The position numbers and the translations under genes are program-made. Below the pieces are notes generated by a model, which saw only the letters and a list, made by a program, of their open reading frames with translations, had not been told where the DNA came from and ran no database searches. Shown here piece after piece: positions 16,855 to 24,910 of a DNA stretch of 42,362 bases; positions within the stretch are counted from its first letter, which is position 1; the number at the start of each line of letters is the position of its first letter. This stretch comes from Porphyromonas uenonis 60-3 (GTDB lineage Bacteria; Bacteroidota; Bacteroidia; Bacteroidales; Porphyromonadaceae): the NCBI RefSeq assembly GCF_000174775.1, contig NZ_ACLR01000069.1:1-42362 (forward strand), in the 5' to 3' direction.

Positions 16855-16862
16855 TACCTTTG
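16855..16862 (+). promoter_or_regulatory. -7 box (TACCTTTG) for the GIN lipoprotein operon
   Basis: TACCTTTG lies 77 bases before the ATG at 16939, giving a leader of about 70 bases that is AT-rich and unstructured. Confidence 0.6.
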
Positions 16863-16938
16863 TCAACTGACATGAAGTACTAGACAAAGATACAACTAAT
16901 TAAAGTACCTCATATCAATCTTACTGACGAATCATACT

Positions 16939-17787
16939 ATGACTTATAAATCTATCCTAACCAGCTCATTACTAGCGCTCGCCATTCTCTTGGGATGTGG
17001 CATATCTAGTTGCACTTACAAGAAGGGCTCCACTACGATAGCACAACAAGAGCTCAACTTTAAGGACTTTACGGCGATCAATGCGAATCATGGCATCGAG
17101 CTTGAGATTACTCAGGGAGCAGAGTACTCCGTGTCAGTCTCTGCCCCTGAGAACTATATGGACGATCTCAAGATAGAGCAGGAAGGCGAGACACTCTACG
17201 TCAGCTTGGCCAACAAAGGCAAACGACGCCTCGACACGGACAACATTACCGTACACATCACGATGCCATACATCTCGCAGATAGATCTAGCGGGTGCTGC
17301 TGAGGCTTGCTTTCTTGGACGCTTTGAGACGCCACAATTCACAGCTCACCTATCGGGCTCCTCTAGTATCGAGGATCTCTCCGTCGCAGCAGACGAGGTA
17401 AGCATCGAGGCAACAGGTGCGAGCGAAGTATCAGGCACCGTACAGGCCACACGAGCTATGGTCAATCTCTCGGGAGCCTCAGATCTTGACCTCCTAGCCA
17501 ATCAGCTAAGCCAGATGACGATGCAACTCGCAGGTAGCTCGGAGGCTGAGATAAAAGGAGCAATCACCAATCTGCAAGCTACACTAGCTGGTGCCTCTGA
17601 GATTGATGGCGAAGAGCTGACCGTATCAGACCTAGACATATCCCTCGCAGGAGCTTCCTCGGCTGATATTCGCAACAGTGGCAACCTACGCTACATGCTC
17701 GCAGGCGCCTCTGAACTCACCATTTACGGTTCACCGAAGGTCCTCGACTCGCAGAGCGACCGCTCTTCATCCATTGAGATACGCTAA
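16939..17787 (+). CDS. GIN-domain (DUF2807) lipoprotein
   Basis: Residues 1-25 form a lipoprotein signal with lipobox GISSC. The rest is a head GIN domain, a right-handed beta-helix with short repeats: FTAINANHGIELEITQGAEYS opens the domain, and turns of the type LSGASDLDL, LAGSSEAEI, LAGASEIDG, LAGASSADI, LAGASELTI recur about every 19-22 residues between residues 130 and 265. Such proteins are common in Bacteroidetes, sometimes labelled putative autotransporter adhesins, but a real adhesin role has not been shown. It is probably surface-exposed or periplasmic. It leads a + strand run of genes through dsbD with short gaps. Confidence 0.85.
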   Translation: MTYKSILTSSLLALAILLGCGISSCTYKKGSTTIAQQELNFKDFTAINANHGIELEITQGAEYSVSVSAPENYMDDLKIEQEGETLYVSLANKGKRRLDTDNITVHITMPYISQIDLAGAAEACFLGRFETPQFTAHLSGSSSIEDLSVAADEVSIEATGASEVSGTVQATRAMVNLSGASDLDLLANQLSQMTMQLAGSSEAEIKGAITNLQATLAGASEIDGEELTVSDLDISLAGASSADIRNSGNLRYMLAGASELTIYGSPKVLDSQSDRSSSIEIR

Positions 17788-17805
17788 CCTACTCCTTATC
17801 ATACT

Positions 17806-18177
17806 ATGTCCTCTATCCGTCGGTTTGTAGAGCGTATCACTGGTCAGATCAAAAGCTTTAGTGCAGAGCACCCCAAGCGTGCGCAAGCTATCCTCTGTGG
17901 CTTGATCGTCTTGGGCATGGGGCTCTACACCTTTGTCATCAGTGACTCCAACCTCGGCAAGCAGCTCCGCTACTCGCATCGCATTCAGGCACTCACCGAT
18001 GAGTGCAAGCGACTAGAGGAGGCTTATCAGAGCGACAGTCTGAAGATAGACAGCTATAAGCAGAACAAAGCTTCGCTAGAGCGTATCGCTCGTGAGGAGT
18101 ACCGTATGCAACGCCCTGACGAAGTAGTCTTTCTCATCAAAGATAGACCCGACTCGGAGGATAGTGAAAGTAAATGA
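17806..18177 (+). CDS. Septum formation initiator family protein (DivIC/FtsB-like)
   Basis: The 123-residue bitopic protein has a cytoplasmic basic N-terminus, one transmembrane helix (about residues 28-46, AILCGLIVLGMGLYTFVIS) and a periplasmic coiled coil (about 55-95), then the family motif LERIAREEYRMQRPDEVVFLI. FtsB/DivIC proteins join FtsL and FtsQ/DivIB in the divisome and help activate septal peptidoglycan synthesis. It lies 18 bases after the lipoprotein gene and is followed by a small membrane protein gene. Confidence 0.88.
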   Translation: MSSIRRFVERITGQIKSFSAEHPKRAQAILCGLIVLGMGLYTFVISDSNLGKQLRYSHRIQALTDECKRLEEAYQSDSLKIDSYKQNKASLERIAREEYRMQRPDEVVFLIKDRPDSEDSESK

Positions 18178-18220
18178 GCTAGCTTATCCATCTTGACACA
18201 CACTTTTCTAAAAGCACCCT

Positions 18221-18598
18221 ATGTCTCAACCATCAACCTCTCGTCAACGGGCGATCAATATCTGCTATAAGCTTGGGCTCATCCTTCTGTTTGGGAGCCT
18301 GCTCCTGCACCTCTTCTATCCGAGCGTGCTCTTTGGCTATCTCCTCATGACGGGAGCACTACTCTACACCATCAGTCAGGCGCTCGTCGACAAGCGTGGC
18401 GTAGACCTGCGCACGAAGCGACTACGAGGCATGGCTCTCCTAGCAGGGATACTCTTTGTCTCAGGCTCCTACCTCTTTATCGTAGAGCAGTCATACTGGC
18501 GACTCGTACTCATGATTGCGTCAGTCCTACTACTCTACTCCAATACAGTGCTCCTATATCACAAGCCTCAGGCGCCAAAGGATAACCAAGCAGACTAA
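18221..18598 (+). CDS. Small four-helix membrane protein, function unknown
   Basis: I do not recognise a named family. The 125-residue protein has four hydrophobic segments (about residues 12-30, 34-52, 67-85, 90-108) joined by short loops, one of them basic (KRGVDLRTKRLRG in outline). It is placed between the DivIC-like gene and the RluA-like gene with gaps of 43 and 9 bases, so it is probably co-transcribed. Homologues seem to accompany ftsB-like genes in Bacteroidales, but that is recollection and gives no function. Confidence 0.65.
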   Translation: MSQPSTSRQRAINICYKLGLILLFGSLLLHLFYPSVLFGYLLMTGALLYTISQALVDKRGVDLRTKRLRGMALLAGILFVSGSYLFIVEQSYWRLVLMIASVLLLYSNTVLLYHKPQAPKDNQAD

Positions 18599-18607
18599 TC
18601 ACTCACC

Positions 18608-19633
18608 ATGCCCCCCAGACCCACCAAGAATATCCGCAAAGCTCCCCAGCGTGAGCGCGTCTACAGCTTTACAGCGACAGAGCCAGGCGCACTCCTCGAG
18701 CTACTCTTCCAGCTACTTCCACAGCTAAGCCGTACGACGGTCAAGCAGTTCCTGCGAAATCGTTGCGTCTTGTTGGCTGGGGTGACGACCACACAGTTTG
18801 ACGCACCCGTTGCCATCGGAGACTCCATAGAGATCTACAATATAGGTACCGCCGAGGAGCTACAGCATCCGCTCATTGAGGAGCTCTACCGTGACGAGCA
18901 GTTCATCGTTCTGCACAAGCGCCCCGGCATCCCCACCATCTCCGTGGGAGGCGCCAGCAAGAGTAGTCTCTTTCAGGTAGTGACGCATCATCTTAAGAAG
19001 GTTGATCCCAACGAAAAGATCTTCCTCCTAAACCGTCTCGATCGGGACACCGAAGGGATCATCATCGTAGCGCGCGATCGACAACTACAGCAAGACCTAC
19101 TAGCCGAGTGGCATAGCTTCGTCCTCTTCAACAGCTTCGAGGCGGTCGTCCTAGGCGCTCTCGACACCAGTAGCGGTGAGCTAACGACTCGCCCCACCAA
19201 GGATAAGAAGAGAGGCTCGGACAAGCGTCGCACCTCCACATCATCGGGCAGAGACAAGAAGCCAGCCTCCTTTAGAGCTAGCTACGAGGTACTCTCCACT
19301 GGTCCTTATATCACGAGACTCAGTCTCTCACTACTCACACGCAATAACAGTATCCGCTCCACGCTCGCCAGCATAGGGCACCCGCTCCTAGGGGATCACC
19401 GAGCCAACGACTCCATCGCCCCAGACCTCAGCAAGTACCTAGCGCTACGAGCCACCGAGCTAGCCATCTTCCATCCCATCAAGCGACAGAAGATGCTGTT
19501 CACCATAGACAAACCACTTGTCAACCTAGACCGAATCGCACAGACACGTCTCACCGCAGCCCAAAAGGAAGCTCTCGTCATAGAGGAGACCGTGTCGCAT
19601 CAAGACAAAAAGCAACTCAACAAACATCTATAA
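18608..19633 (+). CDS. Divergent RluA-family pseudouridine synthase-like protein
   Basis: An S4-like RNA-binding region covers about residues 35-80 (LSRTTVKQFLRNRCVLLAG), followed by a pseudouridine synthase domain: VLHKRPGIPTIS, then LLNRLDRDTEGIIIVARD with the catalytic Asp near residue 142. The usual HRLDxxTSG is altered to NRLDRDTEG, and the later R-K-x-Q-I-R-x-H-L-A motif reads RNNSIRSTLA, lacking the Gln and His. A basic low-complexity insert (about residues 195-220) lies between them. The catalytic Asp is kept, so it may still be active on RNA, but the changed motifs make substrate and activity uncertain. It sits 21 bases before the dsbD-like gene. Confidence 0.8.
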   Translation: MPPRPTKNIRKAPQRERVYSFTATEPGALLELLFQLLPQLSRTTVKQFLRNRCVLLAGVTTTQFDAPVAIGDSIEIYNIGTAEELQHPLIEELYRDEQFIVLHKRPGIPTISVGGASKSSLFQVVTHHLKKVDPNEKIFLLNRLDRDTEGIIIVARDRQLQQDLLAEWHSFVLFNSFEAVVLGALDTSSGELTTRPTKDKKRGSDKRRTSTSSGRDKKPASFRASYEVLSTGPYITRLSLSLLTRNNSIRSTLASIGHPLLGDHRANDSIAPDLSKYLALRATELAIFHPIKRQKMLFTIDKPLVNLDRIAQTRLTAAQKEALVIEETVSHQDKKQLNKHL

Positions 19634-19654
19634 ACCAACATCAAACAAAAGGTT

Positions 19655-21727
19655 ATGAAGCAACGTATAACGTATTTATTCCTGCTCTTCAGCATTCTCT
19701 TTGCTACAGGCTCCACCCTCGTCGCACAAGGTGGAGGAATGGTCAACCCCGTCAAGTTTTCGCAACAGATTACCGACGACGGCAAGAAGGTAGTCACAGT
19801 CTCCATCACCGCCCGCATCAACAGCGGATGGCACCTCTATGACCAAAACCTTCCCAAGGGTGGTCCCGTCCCGCTCTCGTTTCATACGGACAAGCTCGTC
19901 GGAGCTAAAGCTCTCGGGGGCTTCAAGGCAAACAAAAAGCCCAAAAGCTACATCGATGACATCTTCAATATAGAGGTTCGCGAGTTTGAGGGTAGCGTCA
20001 CCTTCTCCCAGCAACTCGAGATAACCGATGCCAAAGCCTTTGCTTATGAGGGCTACCTCAAGGGTCAGGCCTGCCAAGACAACTGTGTGCAGGTAGACTA
20101 CGACTTCAACTTTAGCTCCAAGCAGCTCTCCAAGGCACTGCTCGCCCTGACAGCGTCCAGTCCATCAGAGGAGGCGACTGCCACAGAGGCAGAGACCGAT
20201 AGCACCGAGACGACAGCACTCGCAGCGACTGACTCTCTCTCGGCAGGAGCTACCTCCGAGAGCATATCAGAGTCAAGCTACTGGGCACCCGTCGTGGATC
20301 AGCTCAAGGCTTATGGCGACCGCAACCAAAAGCAGTCAACCGCTGGTCTTCTGTACATCTTTATCTACGGCTTCCTCGGAGGTCTCATCGCTCTGATTAC
20401 TCCCTGCGTATGGCCTATGATCCCGATGACAGTGAGCTTCTTCCTCAAGCGCACCAAGTCTCGCAAGGCTGCCATACGAGATGCGATGATCTACGGACTC
20501 TCTATCATCGTCATATATGTAGCTCTAGGACTGATCATCACCGCTATCTTTGGAGCGAGTGCCTTGAACAATCTGGCGACAAATGCCGTCTTTAACATCA
20601 TCTTCTTCCTCATACTAGTTCTCTTTGCCGTCTCCTTCTTTGGAGCCTTTGAGCTAGTTCTACCGGCTAAGTGGACCAACAAGATGGACTCCAAGGCAGA
20701 CAGCACCACAGGTCTACTCTCCATCTTCTTCATGGCGTTTACCCTAGTATTGGTATCTTTCTCCTGTACAGGTCCTATCATCGGCACCCTGCTCGTACAG
20801 GCTGGCACCTCTGGTCAGATCGTAGCACCCGCCATTGGTATGATTGGCTTTGCGCTAGCACTGGCACTACCCTTCTCGCTCTTTGCCATCTTCCCCAACA
20901 TGTTGCAAAACATGCCTAAGAGTGGTGGCTGGCTCAACTCTGTCAAGGTGGTCCTCGGCTTCCTCGAGCTAGCGCTCTCGCTCAAGTTCCTCTCCGTCGC
21001 CGACCTCGCTTACGGCTGGGGTATCCTAGACCGTGAGACATTCCTAGCACTCTGGATCATCATCTTCGCACTGCTAGGCTTCTATCTCCTCGGCAAGATA
21101 CGCCTACCGCACGATACGCCACTGGAGAAGGTTAGTGTCTCTCGTCTCTTCCTAGCAATCATCTCCCTGGCCTTCTCCGTCTATATGATTCCTGGTCTGT
21201 GGGGAGCTCCGCTCAAGTCTATTACCGCCTTTGCTCCGCCACTCTACACGCAAGACTTCAACCTGTACGATGGTGAGGTGCATGCTCAGTTTGACGACTT
21301 TGACGCTGGTATGCGCTACGCCCAGGAGACTGGTAAGCCTGTCCTACTAGACTTCTCTGGCTATGGCTGTGTCAACTGCCGTGAGATGGAGAACTCCGTC
21401 TGGATCGACCCAACCGTCAAGGGGCTCCTCGAGGATGACTACATCCTCATCACCCTCATGGTCGATGACAAGACCGCTCTGCCTAAGGTCATTGAGGTAG
21501 AGGAAAACGGCTCCATCAAGAAGCTTCGCACCGTCGGTGATAAGTGGAGCTACCTACAGCGTAGTAAGTTTGCAGCTAATGCACAGCCTTACTACATCGC
21601 CATCGATCCTGCGGGCAATCCTCTGAGCCCCTCATATGCCCATAACACCGATATCAGTAAGTATATCGACTTCCTCAAGGGTGGACTCAAGGAGTATGAA
21701 GCTCGTCAGAAGCAGTCTGCACAGTAG
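19655..21727 (+). CDS. DsbD-like thiol:disulfide interchange protein
   Basis: The 690-residue inner-membrane protein carries reducing power to the periplasm. It has a signal peptide (residues 1-25 ending LVAQ), a periplasmic N-terminal DsbD-alpha-like domain (about 30-165), a low-complexity Ser/Thr/Glu linker (about 165-210), the CcdA-like transmembrane domain with about eight helices from residue 230 (key Cys in ITPCVWPMIPMTVSFF and in SFSCTGPIIGTLL), and a C-terminal thioredoxin-like domain with CVNC near residue 571 (GYGCVNCREMENSVW). This is the Bacteroidetes DsbD layout. It closes the operon, followed by a terminator. Confidence 0.92.
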   Translation: MKQRITYLFLLFSILFATGSTLVAQGGGMVNPVKFSQQITDDGKKVVTVSITARINSGWHLYDQNLPKGGPVPLSFHTDKLVGAKALGGFKANKKPKSYIDDIFNIEVREFEGSVTFSQQLEITDAKAFAYEGYLKGQACQDNCVQVDYDFNFSSKQLSKALLALTASSPSEEATATEAETDSTETTALAATDSLSAGATSESISESSYWAPVVDQLKAYGDRNQKQSTAGLLYIFIYGFLGGLIALITPCVWPMIPMTVSFFLKRTKSRKAAIRDAMIYGLSIIVIYVALGLIITAIFGASALNNLATNAVFNIIFFLILVLFAVSFFGAFELVLPAKWTNKMDSKADSTTGLLSIFFMAFTLVLVSFSCTGPIIGTLLVQAGTSGQIVAPAIGMIGFALALALPFSLFAIFPNMLQNMPKSGGWLNSVKVVLGFLELALSLKFLSVADLAYGWGILDRETFLALWIIIFALLGFYLLGKIRLPHDTPLEKVSVSRLFLAIISLAFSVYMIPGLWGAPLKSITAFAPPLYTQDFNLYDGEVHAQFDDFDAGMRYAQETGKPVLLDFSGYGCVNCREMENSVWIDPTVKGLLEDDYILITLMVDDKTALPKVIEVEENGSIKKLRTVGDKWSYLQRSKFAANAQPYYIAIDPAGNPLSPSYAHNTDISKYIDFLKGGLKEYEARQKQSAQ

Positions 21728-21748
21728 TCAGCTTCCATAGTTACTTAG

Positions 21749-21788
21749 AGAGAGTCTCTGCCACTCAGATGGTAGAGACTCTCTTGTA
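21749..21788 (+). terminator. Intrinsic terminator after the dsbD-like gene
   Basis: AGAGAGTCTCT pairs with AGAGACTCTCT (11 pairs), followed by TGTATTATAG. It lies about 20 bases after the stop codon. Confidence 0.75.
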
Positions 21789-21852
21789 TTATAGTCTAGC
21801 AAGCGAGTTATTTTACCTAGGTTAAGGTATTGACTGGCGCAAAGATAGCTCC

Positions 21853-21860
21853 TACCTTTG
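21853..21860 (+). promoter_or_regulatory. -7 box (TACCTTTG) for fldA
   Basis: TACCTTTG lies 34 bases before the flavodoxin ATG. A TTG at 21829-21831 (in GTATTGACTGG) is at about the right distance for a -33 element. Confidence 0.7.
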
Positions 21861-21894
21861 CAAACAGAAATACCAACATAACGTTTCAAAGCAA

Positions 21895-22395
21895 ATGAAG
21901 AAAACTGGACTATACTTCGGCTCCTCTACGGGGCACGTTGAGGGCATCGCAGACAAGGTTGCCCAGCTACTAGGGATTGACGCAGCAGACGTACACAACG
22001 TAGCTAATGCTACGCCAGAGTCAGCTATGGAGTACGACCTCCTCATCCTCGGCTCCTCTACATGGGGCTATGGCGACCTGCAGGACGACTGGGAGGGCTT
22101 CCTACCCAAGCTCGCTAAGCAAGATCTATCTGGCAAGCAGTTTGCCGTCTTCGGCTGTGGTGACTCAAGTAGCTACTCTGACACCTTCTGTGATGCTATG
22201 GCAGAGATCGCAGAGCAGGTCAAAGCTGCTGGTGCTACCCTCATCGGGCAGATCCCCGCTGATGGCTATAGCTACGATGCTACACGCTGTGAGGAGGACG
22301 GTCAGCTCATCGGCTGCTGCCTAGACGAAGACAACGAGAGTGACGAGACAGATGACCGTCTCGACACTTGGGTACAAGCTATCAAAAAGGCATAA
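21895..22395 (+). CDS. fldA: Flavodoxin
   Basis: Flavodoxin is a small FMN electron carrier that can replace ferredoxin. The phosphate-binding loop is YFGSSTGHVEGIADKVAQ, with His-Val where Asn-Thr is common. FMN is held by the loops GSSTWGYGDLQDDWEGF (W and Y stacking residues) and GCGDSSSYSDTFCDAM, both typical of long-chain flavodoxins. Length 166 aa fits. Its start follows its own promoter; the DUF2023 gene follows after 54 bases and is probably co-transcribed. Confidence 0.95.
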   Translation: MKKTGLYFGSSTGHVEGIADKVAQLLGIDAADVHNVANATPESAMEYDLLILGSSTWGYGDLQDDWEGFLPKLAKQDLSGKQFAVFGCGDSSSYSDTFCDAMAEIAEQVKAAGATLIGQIPADGYSYDATRCEEDGQLIGCCLDEDNESDETDDRLDTWVQAIKKA

Positions 22396-22449
22396 CGCAC
22401 GTAAGCGAGCCTCTTTCATAATTCTTTTTTTTCTGTTAGTTAAGTGTGT

Positions 22450-22809
22450 ATGTCGACCGAGTGGGTGATGCTGAGTGACAAGGTTTACGAGTTTCAGAAA
22501 GGAATACGTCCTCTGTTTCTCTGCACTGTAAGCAGAGAAGTGGCACCTCTCCTGATGAGACGCTTGGAGCGTGCTGGCATAGCTTACCATCTAGAGGAGA
22601 TCTCTAGTGTGTCACCGCGTGTCAATCTCTTCTTTGGCAAGGAGCTATGTATCGCCATTATCTCTGAGATGGTGAGAGGGCGGTCCTTGACGATGCTCTC
22701 GCCTGAGGAAGACTTTATCCTCGGCACCCTACTCGGCTACGACACTTGTCAGCAGTGCGAGCGCTATCAGAGACGTAAGCAAAGCGCTAGACAAGTAGTC
22801 GCCAGCTAG
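22450..22809 (+). CDS. DUF2023 family protein
   Basis: This 119-residue cytosolic protein matches DUF2023, a family of about 120 residues found mainly in Bacteroidales. Recognisable parts are RPLFLCTVSREVAPLLMRRLE, the middle LFFGKELCIAII, and the end LGTLLGYDTCQQCERY with a CxxC. I chose the ATG at 22450; an in-frame GTG six bases earlier is less likely. Position directly after fldA suggests a link with flavodoxin use or maturation, but no role has been established. The CxxC could bind a metal, which is inference. Confidence 0.72.
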   Translation: MSTEWVMLSDKVYEFQKGIRPLFLCTVSREVAPLLMRRLERAGIAYHLEEISSVSPRVNLFFGKELCIAIISEMVRGRSLTMLSPEEDFILGTLLGYDTCQQCERYQRRKQSARQVVAS

Positions 22810-22814
22810 CAAAA

Positions 22815-22992
22815 AAATCGGCGTCACATAGTTAGGCAGTCGGATGGTATCGGAGATCTCGGAGTAGTCTGAGCGATTCGTTATCATCCGATTGTTTTAT
22901 AGCACTGCGTAGTCAGGGCTAACGGACCACAGCCAACTGGTTGTTTTAAATCTCCACCGAGGGAGCGCACAATTCCTCGGTGGGGATTTTTT
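22815..22992 (+). ncRNA. Candidate structured RNA or long structured 3' UTR, with two terminators
   Basis: No gene is visible here. One unbroken 5' strand at 22831-22846 (GTTAG, GCAGT, CGGATG) can pair in order with CATCCG (22885-22890), ACTGC (22904-22908) and CTAAC (22919-22923), forming a rod with 3' bulges, and the inner part pairs again (ATCG with CGAT, CTC with GAG). A short hairpin with TTTT follows (ACAGCC-AACT-GGTTGT), then a strong terminator at 22950-22992. No promoter box is obvious, so it may be a processed 3' UTR of fldA-DUF2023. A 6S-like RNA is one possibility, but I cannot test it. Confidence 0.4.
22950..22992 (+). terminator. Strong intrinsic terminator downstream of the candidate RNA
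   Basis: ATCTCCACCGAGG pairs with CCTCGGTGGGGAT (13 pairs, one G-U), 12-base loop, then six T. It is 140 bases after the last gene, so it ends either a long 3' UTR or a separate RNA. Confidence 0.85.
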
Positions 22993-23457
22993 CATTACCC
23001 TGCGAGAAGCGGGGAAATCCTTACGAGGAGTCGGTAAGTGTCAGAGTTGAGGACGAGCTCCACTCCAGAGATGAAGCATTGTGCGGGATAAGATCATCCA
23101 CGGCACTATCAAGGAAATCGCACGATTCCTCGGTGAAGCTTTCTGAATATCCAGTGAGGAACGAACAAATTCTTCGGAACTTTGAAATCTTTCTTCCGAA
23201 CTTTCATTTCATTCTTCCGAACTTTTATTTCCCGGTTCCGTGGAGAATTTTCGTTTGCTCCCTGGAGCTTCACGATTTCCTCGGGAGAGATTGCCGTCAG
23301 CGGAGACGCAGGAGTAGCTGTCAAGTGGCTCTCTAGCGCTGTGGAGCGAGGTTTTAGCCACATATTCCTCGTATATCATCTAAGAAGAGCGGATTGAGAT
23401 GCGTCAACACTGCCAACTTGAGGGGGGAGGAGGCTGTTGTCGTATCTATATTTTTCG
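22993..23457. other. Gene-free region with degenerate repeats
   Basis: I find no supportable gene. The sequence holds three 21-base tandem units at 23170-23232 (core TTCTTCCGAACTTT, first copy TTCTTCGGAACTTT) and a motif like CACGATTCCTCGG at 23120 and 23271 that resembles the terminator arm at 22967. It looks like decaying repeat DNA. Confidence 0.5.
23170..23232. repeat. Three tandem 21-bp repeats
   Basis: Units start at 23170, 23191 and 23212, each beginning TTCTTC(C/G)GAACTTT. On the minus strand they read as Lys-Val-Arg-Lys style peptides, which explains a spurious open frame there. Confidence 0.7.
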
Positions 23458-23465
23458 TACCTTTG
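23458..23465 (+). promoter_or_regulatory. Promoter of tRNA-Lys: -7 box TACCTTTG with -33 TTG
   Basis: TTG at 23437-23439 and TACCTTTG 18 bases later form the best-spaced Bacteroidetes promoter in this window, about 58 bases before the mature tRNA. Confidence 0.75.
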
Positions 23466-23523
23466 CATCACGTTTTAGCCCAAAGAGAGATCAGCGCATA
23501 CGCTATGATCTCAGAGTGAGGGC

Positions 23524-23596
23524 GAGCCGCTAGCTCAGTTGGTAGAGCACAACACTTTTAATGTTGGGGTCATGGGTTCGAGCCCCATGCGGCTCA
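23524..23596 (+). tRNA. tRNA-Lys (anticodon UUU)
   Basis: The 73 bases fold into a complete cloverleaf: acceptor GAGCCGC with GCGGCTC, discriminator A, D arm GCTC-GAGC with AGTTGGTA loop, anticodon stem CAACA-TGTTG with loop CTTTTAA (anticodon TTT), and T arm CATGG-GTTCGAGC-CCATG. CCA is not encoded. It is a single tRNA with its own promoter and terminator. Confidence 0.97.
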
Positions 23597-23640
23597 CGAA
23601 CGATTGCCTAGCACTTTATAGTGATACAACGCTTCAGATG

Positions 23641-23671
23641 GTCTCTCGGTAACTACTGAGAGGCTTTTTTG
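23641..23671 (+). terminator. Terminator after tRNA-Lys
   Basis: CTCTCGGTA and TACTGAGAG form a short stem, followed by GGC and six T. Confidence 0.8.
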
Positions 23672-23755
23672 TTTTATAGCTCTAGACATAGCATCCCATG
23701 GGTCGAGAGGCTATGAGGTGTCGATGGAGATTCTGCTGCTTTGCGCTATATTTCT

Positions 23756-23763
23756 TACCTTTG
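23756..23763 (+). promoter_or_regulatory. -7 box (TACCTTTG) for the amidase operon
   Basis: TACCTTTG lies 25 bases before the ATG at 23788. It lies inside a longer open frame that starts at 23698, which argues that the shorter start is the real one. Confidence 0.7.
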
Positions 23764-23787
23764 CTCTCAGTAGTTATTCGCCACCTC

Positions 23788-24894
23788 ATGAAGTCTTTGG
23801 TCAAACTCGCCCTCGCTATACTTCTTGCCACGATAGTCTGCCCCCTGGGCTTGCTAGCGCAGCGTAAAGCTTATACAGTCGTGATCGATGCGGGTCACGG
23901 TGGGCATGACGCTGGGGCCTGCGCCTTCGGACGCAGGGAGAAGGATATCAATCTAGCCGTAGCGCTCCTGACTCGTAAGTATATCGAGCAGGCTCACCCC
24001 GAGATAAAGGTCTACATGACCCGATCGACAGATGTCTTCGTTGGGTTGCGAGAGCGAGCCAACTTTGCTAATAGGAAGAAAGCAGATCTCTTCATCAGTA
24101 TCCACACCAACTCCGCACAGAGCCCGAGTGCCTCTGGTACAGAGACCTATGTGCTGGGATTGCGTCGCGCTAATGATAACCTAGCAGTCTCTAAGCGTGA
24201 GAACCAAGTAATCCTCCTAGAGAAGGACTACAAGGAGACGTACGAGGGCTTTGACCCAAACAGCACGGAGAGCTACATCATCTTTGAGTTTATGCAAAAC
24301 GTCCACCTCACCTCTAGCATCAATATAGCGAGCGAGGTGCAGAAGTCGTTTGTCAAGCTAGGACGAGGCAATCGCAGTGTGCGTCAAGGGCCCTTCCTCG
24401 TAATACGAGAGACCGCCATGCCGAGCATCCTCATAGAGCTAGGCTTCATCACAAACAAGGCGGAGTCGGACTACCTCGTCAGTCAGAGCGGACGTGAGCA
24501 ACTGGCGCAAGGCATCGCCGACGGCTTCTCTAGATACTACAAGAAGTATATCCGTGTGACCAGCCCCAAGAAGCAAAAGGGCCAAAAGGAGACTACCGAG
24601 TCAGCATCAGACGAAGGGGCGACAGCACAGCAAAGTACCACGACCTCAGACAGTAAGGAGTACTACCGCATACAGATAGCCTCCTCTCGCCAACCGCTAG
24701 AGACGAGCGACCCTTACTTTCGCAATGTGACCGATGTACAGCGGGAGCAGCGTGGCAAGCTTTACATTTACACAGCCGAGCAGTGCAACTCTCTCAGCGA
24801 GGCACGCCAAGCTCAGCAGCGACTAGCCAAGCGCTATCCAGACTGCTACATCGTACGCTACCGCAAGGGCGTAAGAGATAAGGAGATTTACTAA
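23788..24894 (+). CDS. N-acetylmuramoyl-L-alanine amidase with C-terminal SPOR-like domain
   Basis: The enzyme cuts the amide bond between MurNAc and the stem peptide in the periplasm, usually in cell separation. A signal peptide (MKSLVKLALAILLATIVCP, ending LLAQ) opens the protein. The Amidase_3 zinc site is complete: His in VIDAGHGGHDAGA, Glu in REKDINLAVAL, His in ISIHTNSA, and the catalytic Glu in SILIELGFITN. The last about 80 residues (EYYRIQIASSRQPLE to YPDCYIVRYRKG) look like a SPOR domain that binds septal denuded glycan. I use the inner ATG since the outer one would precede the promoter box. It leads a seven-gene run of closely spaced genes. Confidence 0.92.
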   Translation: MKSLVKLALAILLATIVCPLGLLAQRKAYTVVIDAGHGGHDAGACAFGRREKDINLAVALLTRKYIEQAHPEIKVYMTRSTDVFVGLRERANFANRKKADLFISIHTNSAQSPSASGTETYVLGLRRANDNLAVSKRENQVILLEKDYKETYEGFDPNSTESYIIFEFMQNVHLTSSINIASEVQKSFVKLGRGNRSVRQGPFLVIRETAMPSILIELGFITNKAESDYLVSQSGREQLAQGIADGFSRYYKKYIRVTSPKKQKGQKETTESASDEGATAQQSTTTSDSKEYYRIQIASSRQPLETSDPYFRNVTDVQREQRGKLYIYTAEQCNSLSEARQAQQRLAKRYPDCYIVRYRKGVRDKEIY

Positions 24895-24910
24895 GAGACT
24901 CAGTAGCCCC

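Noticed and set aside
22980-23336. A 118-residue open frame on the plus strand
   Set aside because: It starts with GTG inside a terminator hairpin, has no recognisable domain and crosses tandem repeats.
23109-23363. An 84-residue open frame on the minus strand with KVRK repeats
   Set aside because: It is the translation of the 21-bp tandem repeats and has no promoter or family resemblance.
23698-23787. An N-terminal extension of the amidase
   Set aside because: The extension includes the TACCTTTG promoter box, and the inner ATG gives a standard signal peptide.
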